This document shows positions 1-5,113 of a DNA stretch of 5,132 nt, in pieces. The translations under genes and the position numbers were made by a program. The DNA is from RGIG8775 sp045121195. Its GTDB lineage: Bacteria > Bacillota > Clostridia > Oscillospirales > CAG-272. The DNA lies in NCBI GenBank assembly GCA_045121195.1, contig JBGVFO010000025.1:1-5132 (forward strand), written 5' to 3'. Under the pieces are notes generated by a model. That model was given only the letters and a program-made list of their open reading frames with translations, was not told the origin of the DNA and ran no database searches. Each line of letters begins with the position of its first letter. Within the stretch, counting starts at the first letter, position 1.

Positions 1-18
1 GGTGAGTTGAAGTATCCA

Positions 19-150
19 TTGTAGGGGCGACCATTTGTCGCCCGCCATGAACGACAATTACCCAACGAACGGGCGATCAATGATCGCCCCTACGGGTTTG
101 TGCGTCGCCGTTTTGCCACATTAAACCCACCGATCAATCAAAATTTGAAA
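19..150 (+). repeat. Palindromic intergenic repeat, copy 1 (inverted relative to 1547-1678)
   Basis: This 132-base unit matches the reverse complement of 1547-1678 without gaps at roughly 85% identity by hand alignment, including an uninterrupted 49-base identical core at 61-109. It contains two palindromes: GGGCGAC/GTCGCCC at 25-31 and 37-43, and GGGCGATCA/TGATCGCCC at 71-79 and 81-89. These are bounded by an outer inverted repeat, GTAGGGGCGA (21-30) with TCGCCCCTAC (84-93). It therefore resembles a REP/BIME- or MITE-like non-coding repeat. Its right edge (130-150) carries a conserved terminus seen twice more in the window. It lies downstream of the minus-strand acyltransferase, just past that gene's terminator. 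No gene is visible in positions 1-159. Confidence 0.85.
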
Positions 151-159
151 TTCAGCATC

Positions 160-187
160 AAAAAAGCCTCCCCGAGGGGGGGAGGCT
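160..187 (-). terminator. Rho-independent terminator of the acyltransferase gene
   Basis: Read on the minus strand, a perfect 9-base-pair GC-rich stem (AGCCTCCCC with GGGGAGGCT, arms 179-187 and 165-173) with a 5-base loop is followed directly by a run of six T (165-160). The hairpin begins four bases past the TAA stop of the acyltransferase. Stem strength, short loop, T-run and position all fit an intrinsic terminator for that transcript. Confidence 0.9.
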
Positions 188-191
188 GAGG

Positions 192-1439
192 TTATATTGT
201 GGCTTCTTCTTTGGTCTGGGCTTCTTCCGGGCTCGTCTGTTGGCTCTTTTCGTAATACAGCTTCACCAGGTGCACGAATTTCATAGCGAGTCTGCCGTCG
301 TCAAGGACGCATCGGTAGATCTCCTTTCCGTACTGAAGCTCCAGATACTTGCCCGGTGAGAAGGGCAAGGAGGCAAAATGGGTGGTGGGGATCGCAAGGT
401 CGATCTCCTCGTCGCGTAGCGTGCCGCACAAGCGGAAGCCGTCCGCCGAAAGGGTGAGGGTACCGCGACCCTCCTCGCAGAATTTATATTTGCTCTTGTT
501 GATCAGATGAATGGCGGTTCCCGAGGACAGCGTTCCCTCCTCGCCGCTCTCCAATCTCTGCCGAAGGTCGCCGTAGATCTTTCGGCTCCAGTCGGATACG
601 TAACGGATCTCCTTGCCGCCGCGACTGATCTTATGGAGGAAGCCGTACGCGTCGCATCGCTCGGCAAAGCCGCACGCCGTACAGCGAAGGGTATCGGTGT
701 TCTCGGCGACCATAGAAAATTCGGTGCCGCAGTGAGGACACTTGTAGAGCACGTTTTCAAGACCCTCTACGTTGTTGCCGTCGCGGTACTTGACAAGGCG
801 GCGCTCCTGCTCGCGGTAGGCGTCGAAGAACAGCGCCTCGTGGGTCCGCTCGCGTACCGTTTCCTCGTCCAGCTCCGCCAGATCCTCGGCGGAAAACAGC
901 TTATAAATATCCAGGAAGGTGCGTCCGCGACGGGTGCCCTTCGACCACTTGGGCATAGCGAAATAGGTACCCTCGCTCCGCGCCACGTACACGTCAACGC
1001 CCAACCACTTGAGGAAGGCGTAGGTCGCCGCGGGGATGGGGGTGGACAGGCCGTCCTCCGACATAAGGCCCGCGGGATAGATGACGAGGATGCGCCCCAC
1101 CTCCACCGTTGCCTTCATCCGTCGGATGTCGCGGATACCCGTGTGGAACTGCTGCTTCGGGATCACGCCGATGCGATCCATCACGCCCTTGACGGGCAGG
1201 GTGTTATAAAAGGACTCGCTGATAACGAAGGTCATAGGGACGGCGGTAACGCCGATGAGATTGACGAAATCGTACTGTGCCTCGTGATTGGCAATGACCA
1301 CGAAGGGTCCCTTCTTGCCACGGATCTCGTTGCGAAGGACCTTGCGGCGAAATACGAACACCGCCACAAACCACGACGCCACCTGCGCAAGGCGGTAGAA
1401 AAATAAGCTTTGCCGTCTGATTTTCTTCTTTTTTCTCAT
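192..1439 (-). CDS. PlsC-family acyltransferase with internal zinc ribbon
   Basis: Probable 1-acyl-glycerol-3-phosphate acyltransferase-type enzyme (415 aa), which would move an acyl chain onto a glycerophospholipid precursor at the inner membrane face. A basic N-terminus and a hydrophobic stretch (about residues 12-30) suggest a membrane anchor. The HX4D catalytic motif is NHEAQYD at 51-57. The motif I read as equivalent to FPEGTRS is YPAGLMS at 121-127, with Ala in place of the usual Glu and no Arg. A zinc ribbon follows (CPHC at 234-237, CTAC at 253-256), then about 150 residues I cannot assign. At about 415 aa it is much longer than a plain PlsC (roughly 200-250 aa). The start is ATG at 1439, with GGGAG seven bases upstream and a promoter at 1486-1514. 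A longer reading frame back to 1544 begins upstream of that promoter and is not favoured. It is monocistronic. The fold is well supported; the substrate is inferred. Confidence 0.85.
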   Translation of the reverse strand: MRKKKKIRRQSLFFYRLAQVASWFVAVFVFRRKVLRNEIRGKKGPFVVIANHEAQYDFVNLIGVTAVPMTFVISESFYNTLPVKGVMDRIGVIPKQQFHTGIRDIRRMKATVEVGRILVIYPAGLMSEDGLSTPIPAATYAFLKWLGVDVYVARSEGTYFAMPKWSKGTRRGRTFLDIYKLFSAEDLAELDEETVRERTHEALFFDAYREQERRLVKYRDGNNVEGLENVLYKCPHCGTEFSMVAENTDTLRCTACGFAERCDAYGFLHKISRGGKEIRYVSDWSRKIYGDLRQRLESGEEGTLSSGTAIHLINKSKYKFCEEGRGTLTLSADGFRLCGTLRDEEIDLAIPTTHFASLPFSPGKYLELQYGKEIYRCVLDDGRLAMKFVHLVKLYYEKSQQTSPEEAQTKEEATI

Positions 1440-1485
1440 ACTGTCTCTCCCTTGCGCCCGCGTAATTTCGTGTCGGTTCTTCCCT

Positions 1486-1514
1486 ATTCTACCACACCCG
1501 ACCAAAAATTGCAA
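1486..1514 (-). promoter_or_regulatory. Sigma-A-like promoter of the acyltransferase gene
   Basis: On the minus strand, TTGCAA (1514-1509) is separated by exactly 17 bases from TAGAAT (1491-1486), close to the TTGACA/TATAAT consensus. Transcription would begin near 1479, giving a leader of about 40 bases with GGGAG just ahead of the ATG at 1439. It lies 33 bases inside the edge of repeat copy 2, so the repeat does not supply the promoter elements. Confidence 0.75.
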
Positions 1515-1546
1515 TCCCCCCGTAGGATTCCCTCTCCTTGTCACTC

Positions 1547-1678
1547 TTTCAAATTTTGATTTGTCGGTGGGTTTTCACGAACAAAATGGCGACGCACAAA
1601 CCCGTAGGGGCGATCATTGATCGCCCGTTCGTTGGGCCTTTGCCGTATATGGTGGGCGACCAATGGTCGCCCCTACAA
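1547..1678 (-). repeat. Palindromic intergenic repeat, copy 2 (inverted relative to 19-150)
   Basis: This is the inverted partner of the repeat at 19-150, of the same 132-base length and with the identical 49-base core at 1588-1636. Both internal palindromes are perfect here: GGGCGATCATTGATCGCCC at 1608-1626 and GGGCGACCAATGGTCGCCC at 1654-1672. The outer inverted repeat is GTAGGGGCGA (1604-1613) with TCGCCCCTAC (1667-1676). The two palindromes differ from each other by a paired change (T-A against C-G at the same stem position), which keeps base pairing. It sits between the acyltransferase promoter and the 3' end of the AraC gene, where no gene is visible. Confidence 0.85.
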
Positions 1679-1731
1679 ACCATCAATTTCGTTCCAATTA
1701 AAATGTGAAACACCCCTATAAACATCAATTT
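1670..1731. repeat. Tandem pair of repeat-terminus sequences
   Basis: CCCCTACAAACCATCAATTT at 1670-1689 and CCCCTATAAACATCAATTT at 1713-1731 are near-identical direct repeats with starts 43 bases apart. The second is identical over 19 bases to the last bases of the window (5114-5132). They appear to mark one end of a family of intergenic modules; the other end is the AAATTTTGATT-containing sequence at 1547-1567. Confidence 0.65.
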
Positions 1732-1736
1732 ATATC

Positions 1737-1756
1737 CGAAAACGTTTGCGTTTTCG
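1737..1756 (-). terminator. Hairpin downstream of the AraC gene, possible weak terminator
   Basis: A perfect 8-base-pair stem, CGAAAACG with CGTTTTCG around a 4-base loop, lies about 38 bases past the AraC stop codon. It is followed on the minus strand by an AT-rich stretch (GGATATAAATT) rather than a proper T-run. A transcript end or RNA-stabilising hairpin is plausible, but the missing T-run keeps this tentative. Confidence 0.35.
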
Positions 1757-1793
1757 CCCTTCATTTTCCATTTTCAACGGTTCCCGCCGCGGG

Positions 1794-2546
1794 TCAGATC
1801 TCGTACTGCTTTCGCAGGGCGCGGGGGGAGACGCCGAAGCGCTCCTTGAAGCATTTTCGGAAATAGGCGCCCGAGCTGAACGCCAGCCGTCGGCTGATCT
1901 CCTCCACGGGATCATCGGTGGAGATGAGCAGCTCCTTGGCGCGCTCCATGACCGTGTCCCTTCTGAACTCCAGAATGCTCCTGTCCGAGCTTTTCTTGAA
2001 GGCGGCGTACAGCGCCGATTCGCTGACGGCGCACCGCTTGGCAAGCTCGCGTGCCGACAGATGCGGATCCGCGAGGATCAGGTGCTTTGCCTGCTCCACG
2101 AGGTCGCTCTGTCCCGTCTTTTTGCGGTAGGTCATACGGGGCAAAAAAGTGCCTAACAGGGTATAAAAGCGTCCCACGTCGGCACCGTCAAGGGTCTTCT
2201 TCTGTGCCAGCGACCGCATAACGGCAACCGCTTCCCCGTCCCACGGCAGGATCTGGGGCGGATAGCTCCGATTCTCAAAATTCGGCAGGCAGCCGAAGCC
2301 AAGGGAGATAAACTCGATCTTGGGATCGCCGTACCAATAGGAGCGGTACTTACAGCCGTCGGGAATAAAAAAGAGATCCCCCTCCCCGATTTCCACCGTT
2401 TCGGTGTCGGTGCGAAGCCGCGCGTGTCCCTCCACCATATACGCCAGATAATTGGCGTGCACGCCCTCGCTGTTGTCGGTGTATTTATAGTGGGAGAAAC
2501 GAAGGAGCTTGAAGGTGAAGCTTTTGCAGAAAATTGCGCTGTTCAA
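1794..2546 (-). CDS. AraC-family transcriptional regulator
   Basis: A 250-aa DNA-binding regulator with the usual AraC/XylS layout. The N-terminal half (about residues 10-100) looks like the cupin-type sugar-binding domain; the stretch around 50-65 (VEIGEGDLFFIPDGC) is typical of that fold. The C-terminal HTH_18 domain has two helix-turn-helix units, about 163-185 (LSARELAKRCAVSESALYAA) and 212-246, ending in the family signature YFRKCFKERFGVSPRALRK. The start appears to be TTG at 2546. There is no in-frame ATG or GTG between the upstream stop (2577-2579) and residue 37, where a start would remove part of the ligand domain. A GGCGGTGG ribosome site precedes the TTG by about seven bases, and the predicted promoter start is some 40 bases upstream. 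It is divergent from the two dehydrogenase genes and is their likely activator, probably also controlling itself. The ligand is unknown; a sugar or glycoside is the family expectation. Confidence 0.88.
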   Translation of the reverse strand: MNSAIFCKSFTFKLLRFSHYKYTDNSEGVHANYLAYMVEGHARLRTDTETVEIGEGDLFFIPDGCKYRSYWYGDPKIEFISLGFGCLPNFENRSYPPQILPWDGEAVAVMRSLAQKKTLDGADVGRFYTLLGTFLPRMTYRKKTGQSDLVEQAKHLILADPHLSARELAKRCAVSESALYAAFKKSSDRSILEFRRDTVMERAKELLISTDDPVEEISRRLAFSSGAYFRKCFKERFGVSPRALRKQYEI

Positions 2547-2569
2547 AGGAAAACCACCGCCTTTTCGTG

Positions 2570-2604
2570 TAGAAAATTATGCGCTTTTTTAGAGAATAGC
2601 ATAT
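2570..2604. promoter_or_regulatory. Candidate AraC-type operator (direct repeat)
   Basis: TAGAAAAT at 2570-2577 and TAGAGAAT at 2590-2597 form a direct repeat with a 20-base period, about two helical turns, as expected for the paired half-sites of an AraC monomer's two helix-turn-helix units. The downstream half-site lies just before the -35 region of the dehydrogenase promoter, fitting activation. It also covers the -10 box of the regulator's own promoter, fitting autorepression. The placement is seen in the sequence; binding is inferred. Confidence 0.4.
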
Positions 2605-2621
2605 TTTCCTCCCTCTGTCAA
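2593..2621 (-). promoter_or_regulatory. Promoter of the AraC regulator
   Basis: On the minus strand a perfect TTGACA (2621-2616) is followed after 17 bases by TATTCT (2598-2593), which also has the TG of an extended -10. Predicted transcription start is near 2586, about 40 bases ahead of the TTG start codon. It overlaps the divergent dehydrogenase promoter. Confidence 0.7.
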
Positions 2622-2632
2622 GTTGCTATAAT
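2604..2632 (+). promoter_or_regulatory. Promoter of the dehydrogenase operon (weak -35, extended -10)
   Basis: A perfect extended -10, TGCTATAAT, lies at 2624-2632. At 17-base spacing the -35 position (2604-2609) reads TTTTCC, a poor match to TTGACA. A strong -10 with a poor -35 is what an activator-dependent promoter often looks like. The predicted start is near 2639, and the leader carries GGAGG (2653-2657) eight bases before the ATG at 2666. Confidence 0.7.
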
Positions 2633-2665
2633 GAAATCGAAGAAAAAAACACGGAGGAAACGGTT

Positions 2666-3688
2666 ATGAAAGGAAAGCAGATCGTTTTTACGGAAATCGG
2701 CAAGGCGGAGTGTCTTGAGGTAACGCTCCCCGAGATCGGGGAGGATCAGGTGCTGGTCCGCACCTGCTTCAGCACCGTCAGCGCGGGAACCGAGCGCGCC
2801 AATATCACGGGTGACGCCAACGTCAACGCCACCTCGGCGCCGGCGGTTTCCTTCCCCCGTTACTCCGGCTACAGCAGCGCGGGCATCGTGGAGGCGGTGG
2901 GCGCCTCGGTCAAGGGGCTTGCGGTAGGCGACCGCGCGGTGGTCTACTGGGGACGCCACAGATCCCACAATCCGGTCACAGCCGACCGCGTGGTGAAAAT
3001 AGAAGATCCCTCGGTAAGCCTCAGAGATGGCGCCATGAGCTTTATCGCCACCTTCCCTCTCGCCGCCATCCGCAAGACCCGTCTTGAGATGGGCGAGAGC
3101 GCCCTCGTTATGGGTCTTGGGATTCTCGGTATGTCGGCGGTCAAGCTGCTTCGGGCGGCGGGTGCCGTACCGATTATTGCCGCCGATCCCAAGCCCGAAC
3201 GCCGCGCGCTGGCGCTTCGCTTCGGCGCCGACTATGCCCTTGACCCTACCCTGCCCGACTTTGCGGAGCAGGTCAAGCGCCTCACGGGAGGCGGCGTTGC
3301 CGTCGCCATCGAGGTAACGGGCGTGGGTGCGGGCTTCAACGGCGCTCTTGACTGCATGGCGAAATTCGGCAGGGTCGCCCTTCTCGGCTGCACCCGCGAT
3401 TCCGACTTTACGGTGGACTATTACCGCAAGATACACGCCCCGGGCATCACGGTCATCGGCGCCCACACCATCGCCCGCCCCGAGGTGGAGTCCCACCCCG
3501 GCTGGTTCACCCATCGGGACGATATTAAAGCGATCCTCGACCTCATCGGCGGCGGCAGACTGACCCTGTCCGACATGATCGGAGAGACCCACCGTCCCGA
3601 GGAATGTCAAAAGGTGTACGAACGCCTCGTAAACGACAGAAATTTCCCCGTGGTGGTACAGTTTGATTGGACGAACGATAAGGAGTAA
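2666..3688 (+). CDS. Zinc-type alcohol dehydrogenase-like (MDR) oxidoreductase, lacking zinc ligands
   Basis: A 340-aa medium-chain dehydrogenase/reductase, cytosolic, expected to oxidise or reduce an alcohol or sugar carbon with a nicotinamide cofactor. The N-terminal GroES-like domain covers about residues 1-130 and the Rossmann domain about 140-290. The cofactor motif is GLGILG at 150-155, and Asp174 at the end of the second strand favours NAD over NADP. The usual zinc features are absent. Where family members have CGTD there is SAGTE (39-43), where they have GHE there is GYS (68-70), and the four-cysteine structural-zinc loop after GDR (88-90) is missing. It probably works without the classical catalytic zinc, or uses other ligands. 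Start ATG has a GGAGG site eight bases upstream. It is the first gene of a two-gene operon with the Gfo/Idh/MocA gene, divergent from the AraC regulator. The exact substrate cannot be told from sequence. Confidence 0.85.
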   Translation: MKGKQIVFTEIGKAECLEVTLPEIGEDQVLVRTCFSTVSAGTERANITGDANVNATSAPAVSFPRYSGYSSAGIVEAVGASVKGLAVGDRAVVYWGRHRSHNPVTADRVVKIEDPSVSLRDGAMSFIATFPLAAIRKTRLEMGESALVMGLGILGMSAVKLLRAAGAVPIIAADPKPERRALALRFGADYALDPTLPDFAEQVKRLTGGGVAVAIEVTGVGAGFNGALDCMAKFGRVALLGCTRDSDFTVDYYRKIHAPGITVIGAHTIARPEVESHPGWFTHRDDIKAILDLIGGGRLTLSDMIGETHRPEECQKVYERLVNDRNFPVVVQFDWTNDKE

Positions 3689-3691
3689 GCT

Positions 3692-4711
3692 ATGAAGAAG
3701 ATCAGAATCGGACACGTTGGCACCCTTCACGATCACAGCGCGGGCAAGCTGCAGTGCGTTCGCAAATTTCCCGAGATCTTTGAGGTGGTAGGCGTGGTTC
3801 CCGAGAGCGACGAGCGGTGGGAGGCGGCGCTTCGCGGCCCTGCCTACCGCGATATTCCTCGCATGACTGAGGAGGAGCTGCTTGCCGCAGGCGTTGACGC
3901 GGTGCTGGTGGAGGGCTTCGAGCACGAGCTTCCCTTTGCGGCGCGCCACTTTGTGGAGCAAGGCGTTCACGTCCACGTGGACAAGCCCGCGGGGCGGGAT
4001 CTTGACGCCTTCCGCGACACCCTCCGCATCGCCAAGAAAAAGGATCTTACGGTGCAGATGGCGTATATGTACCGCTACAATCCCGCCTATCTCGACTGTC
4101 TGCGCCTTATCGAGGAGGGCAGGCTCGGGGAGATCTATCAGGTCACGGCGGTGATGAACGTAGGTCACACCCCCGAAAAACGGGCGTGGCTCTCGCAGTT
4201 TGACGGCGGGATGATGTTCTATCTCGGCTGTCATATGATCGATTTCGTCTACCGACTTCTCGGCACCCCCGAGGCGGTACACACCTTTATTCAATCCTCG
4301 GGACTTGACGGCGTCGACGCCCCCGACAACACCACGGCGATCCTCGAATATAAGAACGGCGCGTCCATCGTCCAGTCGGCGGCGTGGGAGCTCGGCGGCT
4401 TCGGACGGCGACAGCTCGTCGTCTGCGGCAGTCGCGGCAGCTACGAGATCCATCCCCTGGAGCGTCCGCTGCACGCCTATCTTACCGAGTCGGCAACGGC
4501 AAAGCCCTTTGCCGATACCAAGGTGGAGCGTGTGCTGCCCCCCTTTGACGACGTGGGGGAGCGCTACGACGCCATGATGCTGGACTTTGCCGCCATGGTC
4601 CGCGGCGAGAAGCAGAATCCCTATACCTACGAGTACGAGCTGGGTCTGCAAAAGCTGATCCTCGCCTGCTGCGGTCAGGACGTGGATTTTAAGTCGCCTA
4701 ACATATTGTAA
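3692..4711 (+). CDS. Gfo/Idh/MocA-family oxidoreductase
   Basis: A 339-aa NAD(P)-dependent oxidoreductase of the glucose-fructose oxidoreductase/inositol dehydrogenase family, full length for the family (about 330-390 aa). The N-terminal Rossmann domain (about 1-120) begins with a variant dinucleotide loop, GHVGTLHDH (7-15). The conserved EKP motif appears as DKP at 97-99, with Lys98 the expected catalytic lysine. The C-terminal alpha/beta domain (about 125-335) carries YRYNPAY (127-133) and GGMMFYLGCHMID (172-184); His181 and Asp184 are kept, but the aspartate usual at 177 is Tyr. It starts three bases after the preceding stop, with AGGAG (3681-3685) inside the end of the upstream gene, so the two are almost certainly co-transcribed and translated. 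Likely role: oxidation or epimerisation of a sugar, polyol or glycoside, paired with the upstream dehydrogenase. Family assignment is firm; the substrate is unknown. Confidence 0.88.
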   Translation: MKKIRIGHVGTLHDHSAGKLQCVRKFPEIFEVVGVVPESDERWEAALRGPAYRDIPRMTEEELLAAGVDAVLVEGFEHELPFAARHFVEQGVHVHVDKPAGRDLDAFRDTLRIAKKKDLTVQMAYMYRYNPAYLDCLRLIEEGRLGEIYQVTAVMNVGHTPEKRAWLSQFDGGMMFYLGCHMIDFVYRLLGTPEAVHTFIQSSGLDGVDAPDNTTAILEYKNGASIVQSAAWELGGFGRRQLVVCGSRGSYEIHPLERPLHAYLTESATAKPFADTKVERVLPPFDDVGERYDAMMLDFAAMVRGEKQNPYTYEYELGLQKLILACCGQDVDFKSPNIL

Positions 4712-4715
4712 AAGG

Positions 4716-4735
4716 TTCAAATTTTGATTTATCGG
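4716..4735 (+). repeat. Third copy of the intergenic repeat terminus
   Basis: TTCAAATTTTGATTTATCGG matches 1548-1567 with one change, and the reverse complement of 130-149 with a few changes. It begins five bases after the Gfo/Idh/MocA stop codon and marks the left edge of the non-coding module that runs to the window end. Confidence 0.65.
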
Positions 4736-4758
4736 GGAGAACGGTTACGGGAGAGGTC

Positions 4759-4810
4759 GCTTTTTTTGGAAAAAAAGCTCCGCAAAAAAACTTTTCTGGA
4801 AAAAGTTTTT
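4759..4810 (+). terminator. Possible terminator hairpins of the dehydrogenase operon
   Basis: Two consecutive AT-rich hairpins lie about 50-100 bases past the operon's last stop: GC plus seven T against seven A plus GC (4759-4778), and AAAAACTTTT with AAAAGTTTTT around a 5-base loop (4786-4810). The T-runs are part of the stems rather than free tails and the stems are weak in GC, so termination here is plausible but not certain. They are also part of the larger folded module. Confidence 0.35.
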
Positions 4811-4930
4811 ATAGAGTTTGAGCGAACAAGGTGAACCCCATTTTGTTCAGCAGACGCGCCCCGCATTTGCCTTCGGCAAAGACTCGCTATCAATAAGCGT
4901 TTTTTAGGGTGTCCCATTCCTCTGTCGGCT

Positions 4931-4990
4931 ACAAATCGTTCTGTAGAGTTCTCAGGGTGGTGGTCCCTGAGAACTGGCGGGAGCGATTGT
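4931..4990 (+). repeat. Long imperfect inverted repeat (hairpin)
   Basis: AGTTCTCAGGG (4947-4957) pairs perfectly with CCCTGAGAACT (4965-4975) around a 7-base loop. After a 4 x 4 internal loop the flanks pair again (4931-4942 with 4980-4990, one bulged A, two G-U pairs). This is the strongest single hairpin in the downstream module. It has no T-run after it, so it is not an ordinary terminator. Confidence 0.7.
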
Positions 4991-5113
4991 TATGTCTATG
5001 CAGGCATATCATCTTGTTTTTTATCCCCTGTCAGAAAAGTTCTGGGAATTGTTAAAACCTTCTTACAAGAAGGTTTTGACCTCTCCCGTAATCGACCTCT
5101 TTGTAACTTTACT

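Larger units (their letters stand above)
4745..5091 (+). other. Hairpin-rich non-coding module closed by a 14-base inverted repeat
   Basis: TTACGGGAGAGGTC at 4745-4758 is exactly reverse-complementary to 5078-5091. Inside lie, in order: an AT hairpin at 4759-4778 touching the left arm; a 10-bp stem at 4786-4810; a 10-bp stem with two G-U pairs at 4824-4848; TTTGCC/GGCAAA at 4866-4880; a 4-bp stem then six T at 4885-4905; a long hairpin at 4931-4990 with a perfect 11-bp apical stem (4947-4957 with 4965-4975); and a perfect 10-11-bp hairpin at 5054-5077 touching the right arm. No protein-coding region is convincing in the 421 bases after the operon. It may be a MITE-like element, a cluster of repeats, or a structured RNA in or beyond the operon's 3' region. 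I do not recognise it as a named RNA family. Confidence 0.55.

Noticed and set aside
19..93. CRISPR-like appearance of repeated palindromes near the window start
   Set aside because: There are only two palindromes per unit, with no regular repeat-spacer array, and the same unit recurs inverted at 1547-1678. It is an interspersed repeat.
507..1406. A 299-codon open frame on the plus strand inside the acyltransferase gene
   Set aside because: Codon-aligned antisense shadow of the acyltransferase, with no recognisable domain, while the minus-strand product has clear PlsC and zinc-ribbon motifs plus a promoter and terminator.
1440..1544. A 35-codon N-terminal extension of the acyltransferase starting at 1544
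   Set aside because: It starts upstream of the predicted promoter, so it would not be transcribed from it, and the extra residues look unlike protein family sequence. The ATG at 1439 has a good ribosome site.
1549..1764. A 71-codon minus-strand frame across repeat copy 2
   Set aside because: It lies wholly in the palindromic repeat and its flank, has no ribosome site that I can support, and shows no domain.
2618..4720. A 700-codon open frame on the minus strand across both dehydrogenase genes
   Set aside because: It is exactly codon-aligned with the two real plus-strand genes, which happen to share a frame. In GC-rich genes the codons TTA, CTA and TCA are rare, so the aligned antisense frame stays open. 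The product shows no recognisable domain, and the plus-strand genes are clear family members.
4885..4905. Terminator-like CGCT/AGCG stem followed by six T
   Set aside because: Four base pairs with a 7-base loop is too weak to call a terminator on its own; it is kept only as part of the downstream module.
4729..4917. A 62-codon open frame on the minus strand in the downstream module
   Set aside because: Its sequence is a read-through of the AT hairpins (Lys/Phe/Ser-rich tail), and the only upstream purine run (AGAGGA) is too close to the ATG for a good ribosome site. It is more likely a by-product of the repeat than a gene.
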